Part shown: in pieces, positions 1 to 9,111 of the stretch
Layout of the letters: each line of letters starts with the position of its first letter
Position numbering within the stretch: position 1 is the first letter of the stretch
Source: Pseudomonas paracarnis
Lineage (GTDB): Bacteria > Pseudomonadota > Gammaproteobacteria > Pseudomonadales > Pseudomonadaceae
NCBI RefSeq assembly: GCF_904063055.1
Contig: NZ_CAJFCN010000004.1
Location: 450,925-514,924, forward strand
Direction: 5' to 3'
Length of the DNA stretch: 64,000 nucleotides
Program-made: the position numbers and the translations under genes
The notes under the pieces: model-generated
The model's input: only the letters and a program-made list of their open reading frames with translations
The model's database searches: none
Told to the model about the DNA's origin: nothing

Positions 1-51
1 CTGGACAACCATGATGATGTGCAGGATATGTTTGTCGGCCTGGCGGGCTGA
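1..51 (+). CDS. 3' end of a YebC/PmpR-like regulator (partial)
   Basis: The window opens in an open frame whose last sixteen codons end with LDNHDDVQDMFVGLAG and TGA. The LDxHDDVQ pattern resembles the extreme C-terminus of YebC/PmpR family proteins, which close with a similar LxDxDDVQxV stretch. Only this tail is visible, so the family assignment rests on eight or so residues and is tentative. It reads toward the REP pair and the convergent kinase gene. Confidence 0.45.
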   Translation: MDNHDDVQDMFVGLAG

Positions 52-78
52 TGTTTATCTGAGTACACGCGGTCAACC

Positions 79-168
79 TGTGGGAGCGGGCTTGCTCGCG
101 AATGCGGTGTGACAGTCAACAGATGTATTGGCTGTTCCACCGCATTCGCGAGCAAGCCCGCTCCCACA
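79..168. repeat. Paired inverted REP element (REPIN type)
   Basis: Two 31-base arms (79-109 and 138-168) are exact reverse complements and carry the GTGGGAGCGGGCTTGCTCGC core of Pseudomonas REP sequences, separated by 28 bases. This is the usual head-to-head REP pair found in fluorescent pseudomonads. It sits between two converging genes and could also stop transcription in both directions. Confidence 0.9.
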
Positions 169-173
169 TTGGT

Positions 174-1472
174 TTAGTGGTGTTGCATAGATTCGAGCAA
201 GACCTCAATTTCTTCAAAGCCCGGCCGCGCCAGCACATCCGGCTGGCAGCAGCGTTGTTGCAGTGCCTGCAAGCCTTCGTCACTGGCCTCAACCCGCTCC
301 AACAATTCCCCCAGCAACACTCCGAACGCGCGCACTTCAATACGCTGCAGCGCACGGGCTTCCAACGTGTCCACCGTGGCATGGAAGGAGGCCGCGCCAA
401 AGTCTCCCAGCAAGCAATCACCTTCTGCGTTCCACAAAATATTGTGACCATACAGGTCACCATGGGTAATGCCGTGCCGATGCAGGTGCGCCGCCACCGA
501 AGCAATACCCCGCGCCATGCGCAGTGCCACATCCAGGCTGAAACGGGTGTCGGGGGCGTAGATGTCGCGCGTGCACGACGCCAGGCTCGGCAGGGCTGCG
601 AGGTTGCGGTAACTGGGGTCGATCAGCTCCATCACCAGGGCGGCCTGGTTATCGGGATGGCCGACGACGCGCCCTTCAACCTTGATCAGGTTGGGATGCA
701 GGCCGGCAGCGATGCAGGCTTGCATTTCATGCAGCGGTGAACCGTCGCTGGTGATGGTGCCCTTGTACAGTTTGACCGCGACCGGCAACGCCCGGGGTTT
801 CCACAGCGCCTTGCGAATAATCCCCGAAGCGCCTTCGCCAAGGACTTCGCCCATGTCCAGTTCCTGCCAGGCGATGTTCGGCGTCGCCTCATCACTGCTC
901 ACCTGCACGGCCATTTCCACCGGGTTGCCGGCGTAGGCCAGCCAGGTCAGGCTCGGCAGGGTCAGCAGCCACTGCGGTAGTTGGGTGAGGCGGTTGGAGG
1001 CGATACGGATCAACTCCAGGTTTTGGCACTGGGCCAGGCTTGGCGGCAGGTCGGTCAACTGGTTACCGGCCAACATCAACTTTTGCAGTAACGGGCGCTG
1101 ACCCAGTTCATCGGGCAATTGGCGGATGCAGTTGTCGGTGAGGATTAGCCAGCGCAATTGTGGCGGCAGGGCAGCGGCGGCTACCTGGCTGATCTGGTTG
1201 GCCTTGAAGCCGATCATGCTCAGCTTGGCGCACTGGCCCAGGCATTGCGGCAGTTCGGTAAAGGCGTTGTCCGAACAGAACAGCACGCGCAGGTTCGTCA
1301 GGCGGTGCAGGTCGTCGGGCAAGCTGCTCAGGGCGTTGCCGGTGAGGTTGAGGATTTCCAGCGAGTCGGCCAGTTCGAAGATTTCCCGGGGAAACTCGGT
1401 CAGCCCGCAGGCCAGGTCCAGGCGCGTAACGCCAGCCAATTGGCCAGCCTTGAGTTGGGCGAGGGTATTCAT
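174..1472 (-). CDS. Leucine-rich-repeat protein kinase
   Basis: A 432-residue protein in two parts. Residues about 14-184 are seven or so leucine-rich repeats of the LxxLxLxxNxLxxLPxxL type. Residues about 205-430 form a eukaryotic-like Ser/Thr kinase domain: glycine loop GEGASG (212-217), VAVK lysine (234), catalytic HGDLYGHN (337-344) and DFG (357-359). The catalytic triad is HGD rather than HRD, as in several bacterial kinases. All ATP and catalytic residues are present, so activity is likely. There is no signal peptide or membrane segment, so it should be cytosolic. The substrate is unknown. The repeats probably bind a partner protein. It stands alone, 37 bases after the ZapE-like gene on the same strand. 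Confidence 0.85.
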   Translation of the reverse strand: MNTLAQLKAGQLAGVTRLDLACGLTEFPREIFELADSLEILNLTGNALSSLPDDLHRLTNLRVLFCSDNAFTELPQCLGQCAKLSMIGFKANQISQVAAAALPPQLRWLILTDNCIRQLPDELGQRPLLQKLMLAGNQLTDLPPSLAQCQNLELIRIASNRLTQLPQWLLTLPSLTWLAYAGNPVEMAVQVSSDEATPNIAWQELDMGEVLGEGASGIIRKALWKPRALPVAVKLYKGTITSDGSPLHEMQACIAAGLHPNLIKVEGRVVGHPDNQAALVMELIDPSYRNLAALPSLASCTRDIYAPDTRFSLDVALRMARGIASVAAHLHRHGITHGDLYGHNILWNAEGDCLLGDFGAASFHATVDTLEARALQRIEVRAFGVLLGELLERVEASDEGLQALQQRCCQPDVLARPGFEEIEVLLESMQHH

Positions 1473-1509
1473 GCAGGGCGCGGTGCTCGGAAGAGGGCGT
1501 AAAAGGCGC

Positions 1510-2604
1510 TCATGATAGCGGCTCGGACGCGGTTTGCGGGCACAGCGTCTGCAATTGGCGCAGGCGACTGGCGGTGCGGGCGAGGTCGATGGCTTGGCCT
1601 TCCAGGCATTTATCCAAGGGCTGATGGCCGATCAGCGTCACTTGCTTGTCCTGGTCGTAGAGCACGTCTACCAGGTTGATAAAGCGCTGTTGCACGGCGA
1701 TGGGGCATTCGGCCAACTGCGGCAGGCCGTCGATGATCCAGTGGTCGAAGTCCTGGCACAACAACAGGTAATCCATGACCGCCGTGAGTTGTTCGCACAG
1801 GTCATTGAAGGTGAACGCGATGGTTCGTGCCTGATGGCCTCGGCACGTTAACTCCCGAGTGCCGACCTTCAGGGTTTGCGCCGGGCAATCTGTGGCAGGC
1901 AGGCCCAGGCTTTCACGCTGGCCAGCGGTACCTGGCCAGACGTACTGGCCGCCCGTGAAGCGCTGTTGCGCGTGGGCCTGGGCCAGGCTGCGAAAGTCCT
2001 GAGGCGCACTGACTTCCAGCACCTCCATGCGCGCGGCGATCAGCTCGATCACCGGTTTGAAACGCTCGTGATACAGCGGATTGGGCAGCAAGCCTTCGGG
2101 TGGGTAGTTGGAGGTCACCAACACCAGCACACCGCGCTGGAACAGGGCCTTGAACAAACGGCTGATGAGCATCGCATCGCCGATATCGTGCACATGGAAT
2201 TCGTCGAAACACAGCACTCGGCAGCCGGCCAGCAGCTCGTCCAGCGTGACGCCCAGAGCATCATCATGTCCGCGGTGCAGGAACATGCCTTGGTGCAGCC
2301 GGGCGAAGAAAGTGTGGAAATGCACACGTTGCTTCTCGGCGATGGGCAGTGCCTGGAAAAATCCATCCAGCAGCCAGCTTTTGCCACGCCCCACCGGGCC
2401 ATGCAGGTACAGGCTGCGCGTGGTCTGGCCGTTGAGCAGGTGTTGAGCTTCGCGATTCAGGGCGGTAATCGCCCGGATTTGCCCATCACTGAGGGTATAG
2501 CCCTGTTGTTCGGCCTTTTTTTGAAAATACGCCGGGATAGGCGAGGCGTCCGAGGCGTCGGTTTTTTTACCCAGCAGGCGCTGGAGCAGGGCAAGCACGG
2601 CCAA
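1510..2604 (-). CDS. zapE: ZapE-type (AFG1-like) ATPase
   Basis: An AFG1/ZapE family P-loop ATPase of about 364 residues. Walker A is GPVGRGKS (near residues 69-76) and Walker B is CFDEFHV, the typical ZapE form. The family includes the E. coli division protein ZapE and mitochondrial AFG1/LACE1. This copy has an N-terminal stretch different from E. coli ZapE, so it may be a paralogue with its own partner. The open frame extends upstream to 3012, but that part is antisense to the pilus gene and looks non-coding. No ATG lies near the conserved start. TTG at 2604 was chosen, and GTG at 2598 or 2637 are alternatives. Confidence 0.8.
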   Translation of the reverse strand: MAVLALLQRLLGKKTDASDASPIPAYFQKKAEQQGYTLSDGQIRAITALNREAQHLLNGQTTRSLYLHGPVGRGKSWLLDGFFQALPIAEKQRVHFHTFFARLHQGMFLHRGHDDALGVTLDELLAGCRVLCFDEFHVHDIGDAMLISRLFKALFQRGVLVLVTSNYPPEGLLPNPLYHERFKPVIELIAARMEVLEVSAPQDFRSLAQAHAQQRFTGGQYVWPGTAGQRESLGLPATDCPAQTLKVGTRELTCRGHQARTIAFTFNDLCEQLTAVMDYLLLCQDFDHWIIDGLPQLAECPIAVQQRFINLVDVLYDQDKQVTLIGHQPLDKCLEGQAIDLARTASRLRQLQTLCPQTASEPLS

Positions 2605-2758
2605 GAATAAACACTCTGTATTACGGTGGTCGCTCACTGTAGGACGCCCGATGCCATTTGACCAATGGTGAAGGGCCCCAAGCCTTGCAAACTGGCACTT
2701 TCGCGTTAACTGGCTAACCTCATACACAGTTGTCACCCCTGTATAAGGAATTGGGGCT

Positions 2759-3286
2759 GTGAAGGGACCGTCGGTATTGGCTGTCATGGGCACGATGCTC
2801 TGCAACACGGTGTTTGCTGCGCAACTCCAGGTGCAGGTGCGCATCGACGTGCAGCGGGGTTGCCAGTTGGTGGGCACCACCCGCAATGCGGGCATCGAGC
2901 AACTTGGCGTATTGGATTTCGGCAGCGGCCCGCGTCTGGATGACCCGGCCGGCCCCCTGAGTGCGGCCCTGATCAGCCAGCGCCAGCCGCGCCTGGAATG
3001 TAACCCCGACACGCCTTACCAAATGCGCGTTGACGGCGGCCTGCATGGCGGCGCCGGCGAAGTGCGTTATCTCGCCAATCCGGCGCCCTCCAGCCGGCCC
3101 ATTCCCTATCGAATCTATGCTGACGCCGCGCGGCTGATCCCCTTGCCGGTGGACGTGCCGATCAGTGGCCGCGTGCCGGACACTGGCTCTGTCGACCTGC
3201 CGCTGTATGGGCGCATCGAACCGCTCAAGGACATCCCCGCCGTCGGCCGTTATTCCGACCTGCTCAAGGTCACGGTCACATGGTAA
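2759..3286 (+). CDS. Csu-type pilus subunit 1 (spore coat U domain)
   Basis: A 175-residue secreted protein with an N-terminal signal sequence (cleavage near residue 20-21) and one spore coat U domain, the fold of Csu pilus subunits. Two cysteines (35 and 81) probably form the conserved disulfide, and the chain ends in the alternating hydrophobic strand SDLLKVTVTW used for chaperone and donor-strand contacts. GTG start chosen because TAAGGAA lies just upstream. An internal ATG would cut into the signal peptide. First gene of a seven-gene operon. The next gene starts inside its stop region. Whether it is a major or minor subunit cannot be told from sequence alone. Confidence 0.85.
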   Translation: MKGPSVLAVMGTMLCNTVFAAQLQVQVRIDVQRGCQLVGTTRNAGIEQLGVLDFGSGPRLDDPAGPLSAALISQRQPRLECNPDTPYQMRVDGGLHGGAGEVRYLANPAPSSRPIPYRIYADAARLIPLPVDVPISGRVPDTGSVDLPLYGRIEPLKDIPAVGRYSDLLKVTVTW

Positions 3287-3825
3287 GCCGCTACCTGGCC
3301 GTGACGGCCCTGGGTGGCCTGCTGTTGCTGGCGGATGACGCGCAGGCGGCGGTGGTCAACGGCCAGGTCCATGCGCGGTTGGTAATCACCGCCAGTTGCG
3401 AAGTGAGCAAGGGCGTGGAAACCGCGCCGGTCACACCCGAAGGCGGCACCGCGCTGTTGGACTTTGGCAGCCAGGGGCCGACGTGGAACGAGACCTTGGA
3501 CGCGGCGATCTCCGATGGCGACAAGGCGCCGCTGTCGGTGTCCTGCAATCCTTCGGTGGTCAGCAGTTTCACGGTGACCATCGATGGGGGGGCTAACGGC
3601 GACGGGACCACGCGGCGCCTGAGCAATGGCCGCCAGACCATTCCCTATCGACTGTCGGCTGACCCCCAGGGGCGCAGTGCCTACAGGATCGGCCAGCAAC
3701 GCAATTTCGTCGTGACCCAGGGCACCCAGGTACCGATCCCGGTATTCGGTTCCGTGGTGGCGAATACCAGGGCCCTACCGGCCGGCCTCTACACAGACAC
3801 CCTGACGGTGACTCTGGATTGGTAA
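3280..3825 (+). CDS. Csu-type pilus subunit 2 (spore coat U domain)
   Basis: A 181-residue spore coat U protein with a signal peptide ending near ADDAQA-A (residue 23), cysteines at 40 and 89, and the closing strand YTDTLTVTLDW. It carries a TWNETLDA segment that resembles the corresponding part of the Acinetobacter major rod subunit CsuA/B, so it is one candidate for the rod protein. The ATG overlaps the stop of the previous gene by seven bases, which points to translational coupling. Confidence 0.85.
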   Translation: MVSRYLAVTALGGLLLLADDAQAAVVNGQVHARLVITASCEVSKGVETAPVTPEGGTALLDFGSQGPTWNETLDAAISDGDKAPLSVSCNPSVVSSFTVTIDGGANGDGTTRRLSNGRQTIPYRLSADPQGRSAYRIGQQRNFVVTQGTQVPIPVFGSVVANTRALPAGLYTDTLTVTLDW

Positions 3826-3828
3826 ACC

Positions 3829-4386
3829 ATGAGGATGGATATCATGCATGTACTTGTATCGCGAATCGGCCTCTGTGCCCTGGGCCTGGGGCTGGCGTCC
3901 AGCCTGAACGCGGCGACCACGGTGACCGGGCAGATCAGTTCCAGCCTGACCTTGATCGCCAGTTGCCAAGTCAACGGCTCCGGGGCGGCCACCGGGTTGA
4001 ATTTCGGTAGCTTGAACTTCGGCACCACCAACAGCCTGTTTACCAATGCCGACGCCCAGCTGCTCGGCGGCACCGGTACCGGCGGGGCGTTGTCGATCCT
4101 GTGTTCGGCTGGCACCGCGCCAACGATCAAGGTGCGTGCCGGCGCCCACGACGGTGCTTCCCCCGGTGGCACCCGTGCGCTGGCCGATGGCGTGGGTAAC
4201 TTCGTGCCCTACGATTTCTACACTGACAGCGGGCGTTCAGCGCTGTTGGCGATTGACGGCGTGGTGACCCTCGCCACCAGTACCGGCGTGGCGCAGACCG
4301 TCAACCTTTACGGCCGGGCGGTGGGCAAGGCGGGACTGCCGGCGGGCACCTACACCGACACCGTGGCCGTGGAACTGACGTTCTAA
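3829..4386 (+). CDS. Csu-type pilus subunit 3 (spore coat U domain)
   Basis: A 185-residue spore coat U protein. The signal peptide ends near SSLNA (residue 28), with cysteines at 46 and 92. Its mature N-terminus TTVTGQISSSLTL is close in style to CsuA/B-type subunits (an exposed hydrophobic donor strand), so it is a second candidate for the main rod subunit. Two in-frame ATGs precede the hydrophobic core (3829 and 3844), and the first was kept. It starts three bases after the stop of the preceding gene. Confidence 0.85.
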   Translation: MRMDIMHVLVSRIGLCALGLGLASSLNAATTVTGQISSSLTLIASCQVNGSGAATGLNFGSLNFGTTNSLFTNADAQLLGGTGTGGALSILCSAGTAPTIKVRAGAHDGASPGGTRALADGVGNFVPYDFYTDSGRSALLAIDGVVTLATSTGVAQTVNLYGRAVGKAGLPAGTYTDTVAVELTF

Positions 4387-4388
4387 CG

Positions 4389-4877
4389 ATGTGGCCCAGG
4401 GTGTTGCTCGCCATCGGCCTGGCGATACCGTTGCCGCTGTCGGCGGTGGTCAACCAGAGCTTCCAGGTGAGTGCGACCATCACGCCGGGCTGTCTGATCG
4501 TGGGCGGCGGCGCCAACTACGGCACCTTGGCCTACGGCAGCTATTCGGCCCTGGCCACCAGCACGGTCACAGCGGCTCTCACTGGCGGCGTAACCCTGCA
4601 ATGCACACCGGGCGTGGCCCTGAGCATGAGCGTGGATGGCGGCCTGTACAGCAGCACCGGGCGCAATTTGCAGCTCAACAGTGGCAGCGCGCGGGTGGCT
4701 TACCAATTGTTTCGCGATGCGGCGTTCAGCCAGAGCCTGGGGATCAACCAGAGCGTCAGCGTGACCTACAGCGATGCGAGCAACATCAGCCTGCCGATTT
4801 ACGGGCGGGTGGTTTTACCGGGCAATCAGCCTGGGGGGACGTACAGCGACACGCTGCAGGTGCAGCTGACGTGGTAG
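4389..4877 (+). CDS. Csu-type pilus subunit 4 (spore coat U domain)
   Basis: The shortest subunit, 162 residues, with a signal peptide ending near LPLSA (residue 19), cysteines at 35 and 72, and the family's final strand YSDTLQVQLTW. It begins two bases after the preceding stop. The Acinetobacter csu locus has three such genes before the chaperone and this one has four, so one subunit is additional. It is probably a minor or adaptor subunit, but that is inference from position. Confidence 0.85.
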   Translation: MWPRVLLAIGLAIPLPLSAVVNQSFQVSATITPGCLIVGGGANYGTLAYGSYSALATSTVTAALTGGVTLQCTPGVALSMSVDGGLYSSTGRNLQLNSGSARVAYQLFRDAAFSQSLGINQSVSVTYSDASNISLPIYGRVVLPGNQPGGTYSDTLQVQLTW

Positions 4878-4903
4878 GGCTAACGGTTTTAAGGAGGGGT
4901 GTC

Positions 4904-5692
4904 ATGGGTTGTGCTTTGCGACGGTTATGGACCGCGGGTTTCGCCTTGGGGGCGTTGTGCTCGGCAGGGTTTGTACAGGCGGCCAGTTCGGTGCTGATCT
5001 GGCCCATCGACCCGGTGCTGGAGGCTGACCAACAGGCCAGCGCGCTGTGGCTGGAGAACCGTGGCACCGAGACCGCCAACCTGCAGATCCGCGTGTTTGC
5101 CTGGAGCCAGAATGGCTTTGACGAGCAGTACCAGAACCAGCGCGATGTGATCGGCAGCCCGCCGGTGGCCAAGATCGAGCCGGGCCAGAAGCAACTGGTG
5201 CGCCTGACCCGCACCCGGGAAGTGCCGCCGGGGCAGGAGTTGGCCTATCGCATCATCATTGATGAAATCCCCTCGGCGTTGCAGGTGCCGGCGCCGCCGG
5301 AGGGCAAGAACACGGCGGCGGCGATTCGCTTTCAGATGCGTTATTCGGTGCCGCTGTTTGCCTACGGCGCCGGCTTGTGGAGCAAAGATGACGCTACCCG
5401 GCAGCGCGATCCCAAGGGCGCGGGCAAGCCGCAGTTAAGCTGGCAAGGGGTCAACGTGGCAGGGCGCAACTACATCGAGGTGCGCAACCAGGGCGCCGTG
5501 CATGCGCGGCTTACCGATGCGTCATTCAAACAGGGCGGGCAGACCCGGCCGTTGGTGGACGGTTTGCTCGGCTATGTGCTGCCGGGCGCGAGCATGCGTT
5601 GGCCGGTGCCGGACGCCGTATCGGCCGACCAGCCGTTGCAGGTCAGGGTCAACGGCGCGCCGCAACTGGAGAGCCTGGCGCCCAAGCGCTAA
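4904..5692 (+). CDS. csuC: Periplasmic pilus chaperone (CsuC-like)
   Basis: A 262-residue PapD-family chaperone: signal peptide of about 26 residues, then an immunoglobulin-like domain opening SSVLIWPIDPVLEADQQASA and containing the conserved QKQLVRLTR segment. These proteins cap subunits in the periplasm by lending a strand and hand them to the usher. The ATG follows a very good AAGGAGG site seven bases upstream. A longer open frame upstream in the same phase overlaps subunit 4 and was discarded. It lies between the subunits and the usher, as in csu loci. Confidence 0.92.
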   Translation: MGCALRRLWTAGFALGALCSAGFVQAASSVLIWPIDPVLEADQQASALWLENRGTETANLQIRVFAWSQNGFDEQYQNQRDVIGSPPVAKIEPGQKQLVRLTRTREVPPGQELAYRIIIDEIPSALQVPAPPEGKNTAAAIRFQMRYSVPLFAYGAGLWSKDDATRQRDPKGAGKPQLSWQGVNVAGRNYIEVRNQGAVHARLTDASFKQGGQTRPLVDGLLGYVLPGASMRWPVPDAVSADQPLQVRVNGAPQLESLAPKR

Positions 5693-5764
5693 CCGTTATG
5701 TAGCGCAACGGGCACACGCCCGGGTTTTAACAGGATGGAGATGTCCATTGAAGGACACAACGCC

Positions 5765-8113
5765 ATGGTGAGTCGTGGTTGGGCTCGGGTTTTATGGCCG
5801 TCGGTGGCAGTGGCAAGCGGGCTGTGGGGCGCAGCGATGGCGGGCGACTTGCCGCCGCCGCCCGGCAGCATGGAGGCAGTTGCCGATGCACAGCTGTTTC
5901 TGGAACTGGTGGTCAACCAGATGGACACCGGCCGCGTCATCGCGGTCGAGCAGCGCGCCGGCCAGCTGTTTGTGCCGGCCAGCGCGTTGCAGGACGTGGG
6001 CATGAAACTGCCCGGTGAGCCCGTCGGCAGTGTGGCCCTGGACCAGGTGCCGGGCCTGCACAGCGACTACGACAGCAACGGCCAGCGCCTGCTGCTGGAT
6101 GTGCCGCCTTCCTGGCTGCAGGAACAGTTCATCGGCAACCGCAATACCTATCCGCGTACCCAGGCCATGAGCAGCTTCGGCGCCTTGCTCAACTATGACG
6201 TGTATTTCAATGACACCGACGACGGCGGCAGTTACCTCGCGGCGTGGAACGAAGTGCGGCTGTTCGACACCTGGGGCACCTTGTCCAACACCGGGCAACT
6301 GCGCCAGACCCTGTCCGACGGAGTCAGCGGCGGTACCCTCAACAATGGTTACCGACGTTACGACACCACCTGGCGTTTCTCCGACGATGAGCGCCTGCTG
6401 ACCTACGAGGCTGGCGACGTGATCAGCGGCGCGCTGCCCTGGAGCAGTTCGGTGCGCCTGGGCGGGGTGCAACTGTCGCGGGACTTTGCCGTGCGCCCCG
6501 ACCTGGTCACGTACCCCTTGCCGCAGTTTGCCGGTGAGGCGGCGGTGCCGTCGTCGGTGGATCTGTTTATCAACGGCTATAAATCCGACAGCGCACAGTT
6601 GCAACCCGGCCCCTACACCCTGACCAACATCCCGTTTATCAACGGTGCCGGCGAGGCCGTGGTGGTCACCACCGATGCCCTGGGACGCCAAGTGTCGACC
6701 ACGGTGCCGTTCTACGTCACCAGCACCTTGCTGCAACAAGGCTTGACGGATTTTTCGCTGGCCGCCGGTACCTTGCGCCGTGACTACACCCTGCGGGACT
6801 TCGGCTACGGGCCGGGCGTGGCCAGTGGCACGTTCCGCTACGGCTATTCAGATAACCTGACCCTGGAAAGCCACGCCGAAGCCTCCAGCGACCTGACCCT
6901 CGGTGGGCTCGGCGGCAACCTGCGCCTGGGCAACTTCGGCGTGCTCAATACCGCCCTCAGCCAGAGCCAGTTCGACAGCCGCACGGGCCAGCAACTGAGC
7001 CTCGGTTACCAGTACAACAGCACGCGCTACAGCTTTATGTACCAACGGGTGGAGCGCCGCGACGACTACGCCGACCTGACCCTGGTCGATACCCCTTACG
7101 CCAGCCTCAGCAAGCGCAGCGAGCAGGTGACCCTGAGCCTCAACCTCCAACGTTTCGGCAGCCTGGGCCTGGGTTATTTCGACGTGCAGGCGGCGGACGA
7201 CTCGCGCACGCGCCTGCTCAACCTGAGCTGGAGCAAACCGTTGTGGCGCAACACCAGCTTTTATCTGTCAGCCAACCGCGAAATCGGTGACAGCAACTGG
7301 GCCATGCAGGCGCAACTGGTCATCCCGTTCGACCTCAACGGCAGCCTGGCCTTGAGTACCGAGCGCAGCAAGGACGGCGCCAGTCGCCAGCGCATCAACT
7401 ACAGCCGCGCGGTGCCCAGCGAAGGCGGGGTGGGCTACAACCTCGGCTATGCCCAGGGCGATGCCCCCAGCTATCGACAGGCCGACCTGACCTGGCGCTT
7501 GCAGTCGGTGCAGTTGCAGGCCGGCGTGTACGGCAGCAGCGAGGCCATGACGCGCTGGGCCGATGCCAGCGGCTCACTGGTGTGGATGGGCGGCGAAACC
7601 TTTGCCGCCAACCGCATCAATGACGCCTTTGTGGTCGTGAGCACCCAGGGCTTTGCCGGGATTCCGGTGCGCTACGAAAACCAGCTGGTGGGCCAGACCG
7701 ACCGCAATGGCCATTTGCTGGTGCCGTGGAGCAGTGCCTATTACCGCGGCAAATACGAGATCGACCCGTTGAACCTACCGGCGAATGTGCAAAGCCCCAA
7801 TGTGGAACAGCGCGTGTCGGTGCGCCGAGGCAGTGGCTACCTGCTGGAATTCCCCCTGCGCCGGGTGCTCGCTGCAAGCATCACCCTGGTGGACCGCCAG
7901 CATCAGGAGTTGCCGCTGGGCAGCCTGGTGGTGCACGAGCAAAGCAACACCCAGGCGGTGGTCGGCTGGGATGGCCTGGTGTACCTGGAAAACCTCAGCG
8001 CCCACAACACCTTGCAGGTCACTTTGGGACAGGGCCGCACCTGCCAGGCAACCTTCGATATGGACGAGCAGCAACAGGACGTGCCCTTGATCGGGCCATT
8101 AGTGTGCCAATGA
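5765..8113 (+). CDS. csuD: Outer-membrane pilus usher (CsuD-like)
   Basis: A 782-residue fimbrial usher of the FimD/PapC family. It exports and orders pilus subunits through the outer membrane. After the signal peptide there is an N-terminal periplasmic domain (LELVVNQMDTGRV), a long beta-barrel region rich in tyrosine and alternating strands, the plug region near VDLFINGYKS, and C-terminal domains ending LIGPLVCQ. ATG 5765 was chosen over 5735 because a clean signal peptide starts there and GAAGGA sits nine bases ahead. The usher is compact, as in the Csu class. Confidence 0.92.
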   Translation: MVSRGWARVLWPSVAVASGLWGAAMAGDLPPPPGSMEAVADAQLFLELVVNQMDTGRVIAVEQRAGQLFVPASALQDVGMKLPGEPVGSVALDQVPGLHSDYDSNGQRLLLDVPPSWLQEQFIGNRNTYPRTQAMSSFGALLNYDVYFNDTDDGGSYLAAWNEVRLFDTWGTLSNTGQLRQTLSDGVSGGTLNNGYRRYDTTWRFSDDERLLTYEAGDVISGALPWSSSVRLGGVQLSRDFAVRPDLVTYPLPQFAGEAAVPSSVDLFINGYKSDSAQLQPGPYTLTNIPFINGAGEAVVVTTDALGRQVSTTVPFYVTSTLLQQGLTDFSLAAGTLRRDYTLRDFGYGPGVASGTFRYGYSDNLTLESHAEASSDLTLGGLGGNLRLGNFGVLNTALSQSQFDSRTGQQLSLGYQYNSTRYSFMYQRVERRDDYADLTLVDTPYASLSKRSEQVTLSLNLQRFGSLGLGYFDVQAADDSRTRLLNLSWSKPLWRNTSFYLSANREIGDSNWAMQAQLVIPFDLNGSLALSTERSKDGASRQRINYSRAVPSEGGVGYNLGYAQGDAPSYRQADLTWRLQSVQLQAGVYGSSEAMTRWADASGSLVWMGGETFAANRINDAFVVVSTQGFAGIPVRYENQLVGQTDRNGHLLVPWSSAYYRGKYEIDPLNLPANVQSPNVEQRVSVRRGSGYLLEFPLRRVLAASITLVDRQHQELPLGSLVVHEQSNTQAVVGWDGLVYLENLSAHNTLQVTLGQGRTCQATFDMDEQQQDVPLIGPLVCQ

Positions 8114-8136
8114 GGGATTGAACAGGGAGTGTTCAG

Positions 8137-9111
8137 GTGAGGGGCAGCGTAGGGTTGTATGGCGTGGGTTTGTTGTTTTGCGGGCAGGCCATGGCGGCGT
8201 GTTCGGTGGTGTCCACCGTGCCGGCCAGTTTTGGTTCGATCAGTTCGATGACGGTGCGCACCGCCGCGCAAACCAGCTCTACGGCCAACTCAGGGTTGAG
8301 TTGCACCTCGGCGCTGATATCGCTGCTGGTGTCCACCGACCATTTTTACGCCACGATCACCTCGCCCCAGACCGGTATGGTCGGGCCGACCGGTGATGTG
8401 ATCAGCTACACGATTTATGGCAACAACAGCACCAGCTATCCCATCACCCGTGGCAGCCAATTCGATTTCGGCGGCGCTGGCGGCATCGCCCAGAGCATCG
8501 GCCTGATCGCCGGGCCCGGCGCGAAAACTGTGCCGTTGTACCTGAGCAGCATCACTGGCAGCAACGTCGCCGCCGGGGTGTACACCGAGACATTGAGCAT
8601 CGCCTGGGTGTGGAATTATTGCTCGGGGATCGGCCTTGGCGGCATTTGCCTGGGACGTGACATTGGCAGCGGCACGGCGTCCCTGACCGTCAGCATGACC
8701 GTGACCAACGATTGCCAGATCACCGCCCCGAATATCAGCTTCGGCAGCGCGCCGGTGGTCAGTGGGTTTAGTGCGGTGAGCGGGCAGACCATCAACATCG
8801 CCTGCACCAAGGGCAGCGCCTATACCGTGGGCTTGAGCGATGGCCAGAACCCGGTGAGTGTCGGCGGCCGGCGGCGCATGGTTTCCGGCGGCAATTACCT
8901 GGCCTATGACATTTTCAAAAGTGCCGGCACCACGCGTTGGGGCAGTGTCGGCGCGGCGCGGCGGGCCAGCTCCACGGCCGAGGTCAATCCCGGCAACGGC
9001 TTGGGTAATGGCAGCCAGGTGTACAACTACAACGCCAAGGTCTACACCGACCAGCCCACGCCGCCGGCTGGCACCTATCTGGATAACGTGGTGCTGGACG
9101 TCGGTTTCTAG
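8137..9111 (+). CDS. csuE: Two-domain pilus tip adhesin (CsuE-like)
   Basis: A 324-residue secreted protein with two spore coat U domains in tandem. The first runs from the signal peptide end (near AMA-ACS, residue 20) to about residue 180. The second starts at VTNDCQITAPNISFGS and ends YLDNVVLDVGF. In Acinetobacter the tip subunit CsuE has the same two-domain layout and binds hydrophobic surfaces by finger-like loops. The GTG start gives a good signal peptide. Its stop codon overlaps the stop of the convergent anti-sigma gene by three bases, with no terminator between them. Confidence 0.85.
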   Translation: MRGSVGLYGVGLLFCGQAMAACSVVSTVPASFGSISSMTVRTAAQTSSTANSGLSCTSALISLLVSTDHFYATITSPQTGMVGPTGDVISYTIYGNNSTSYPITRGSQFDFGGAGGIAQSIGLIAGPGAKTVPLYLSSITGSNVAAGVYTETLSIAWVWNYCSGIGLGGICLGRDIGSGTASLTVSMTVTNDCQITAPNISFGSAPVVSGFSAVSGQTINIACTKGSAYTVGLSDGQNPVSVGGRRRMVSGGNYLAYDIFKSAGTTRWGSVGAARRASSTAEVNPGNGLGNGSQVYNYNAKVYTDQPTPPAGTYLDNVVLDVGF

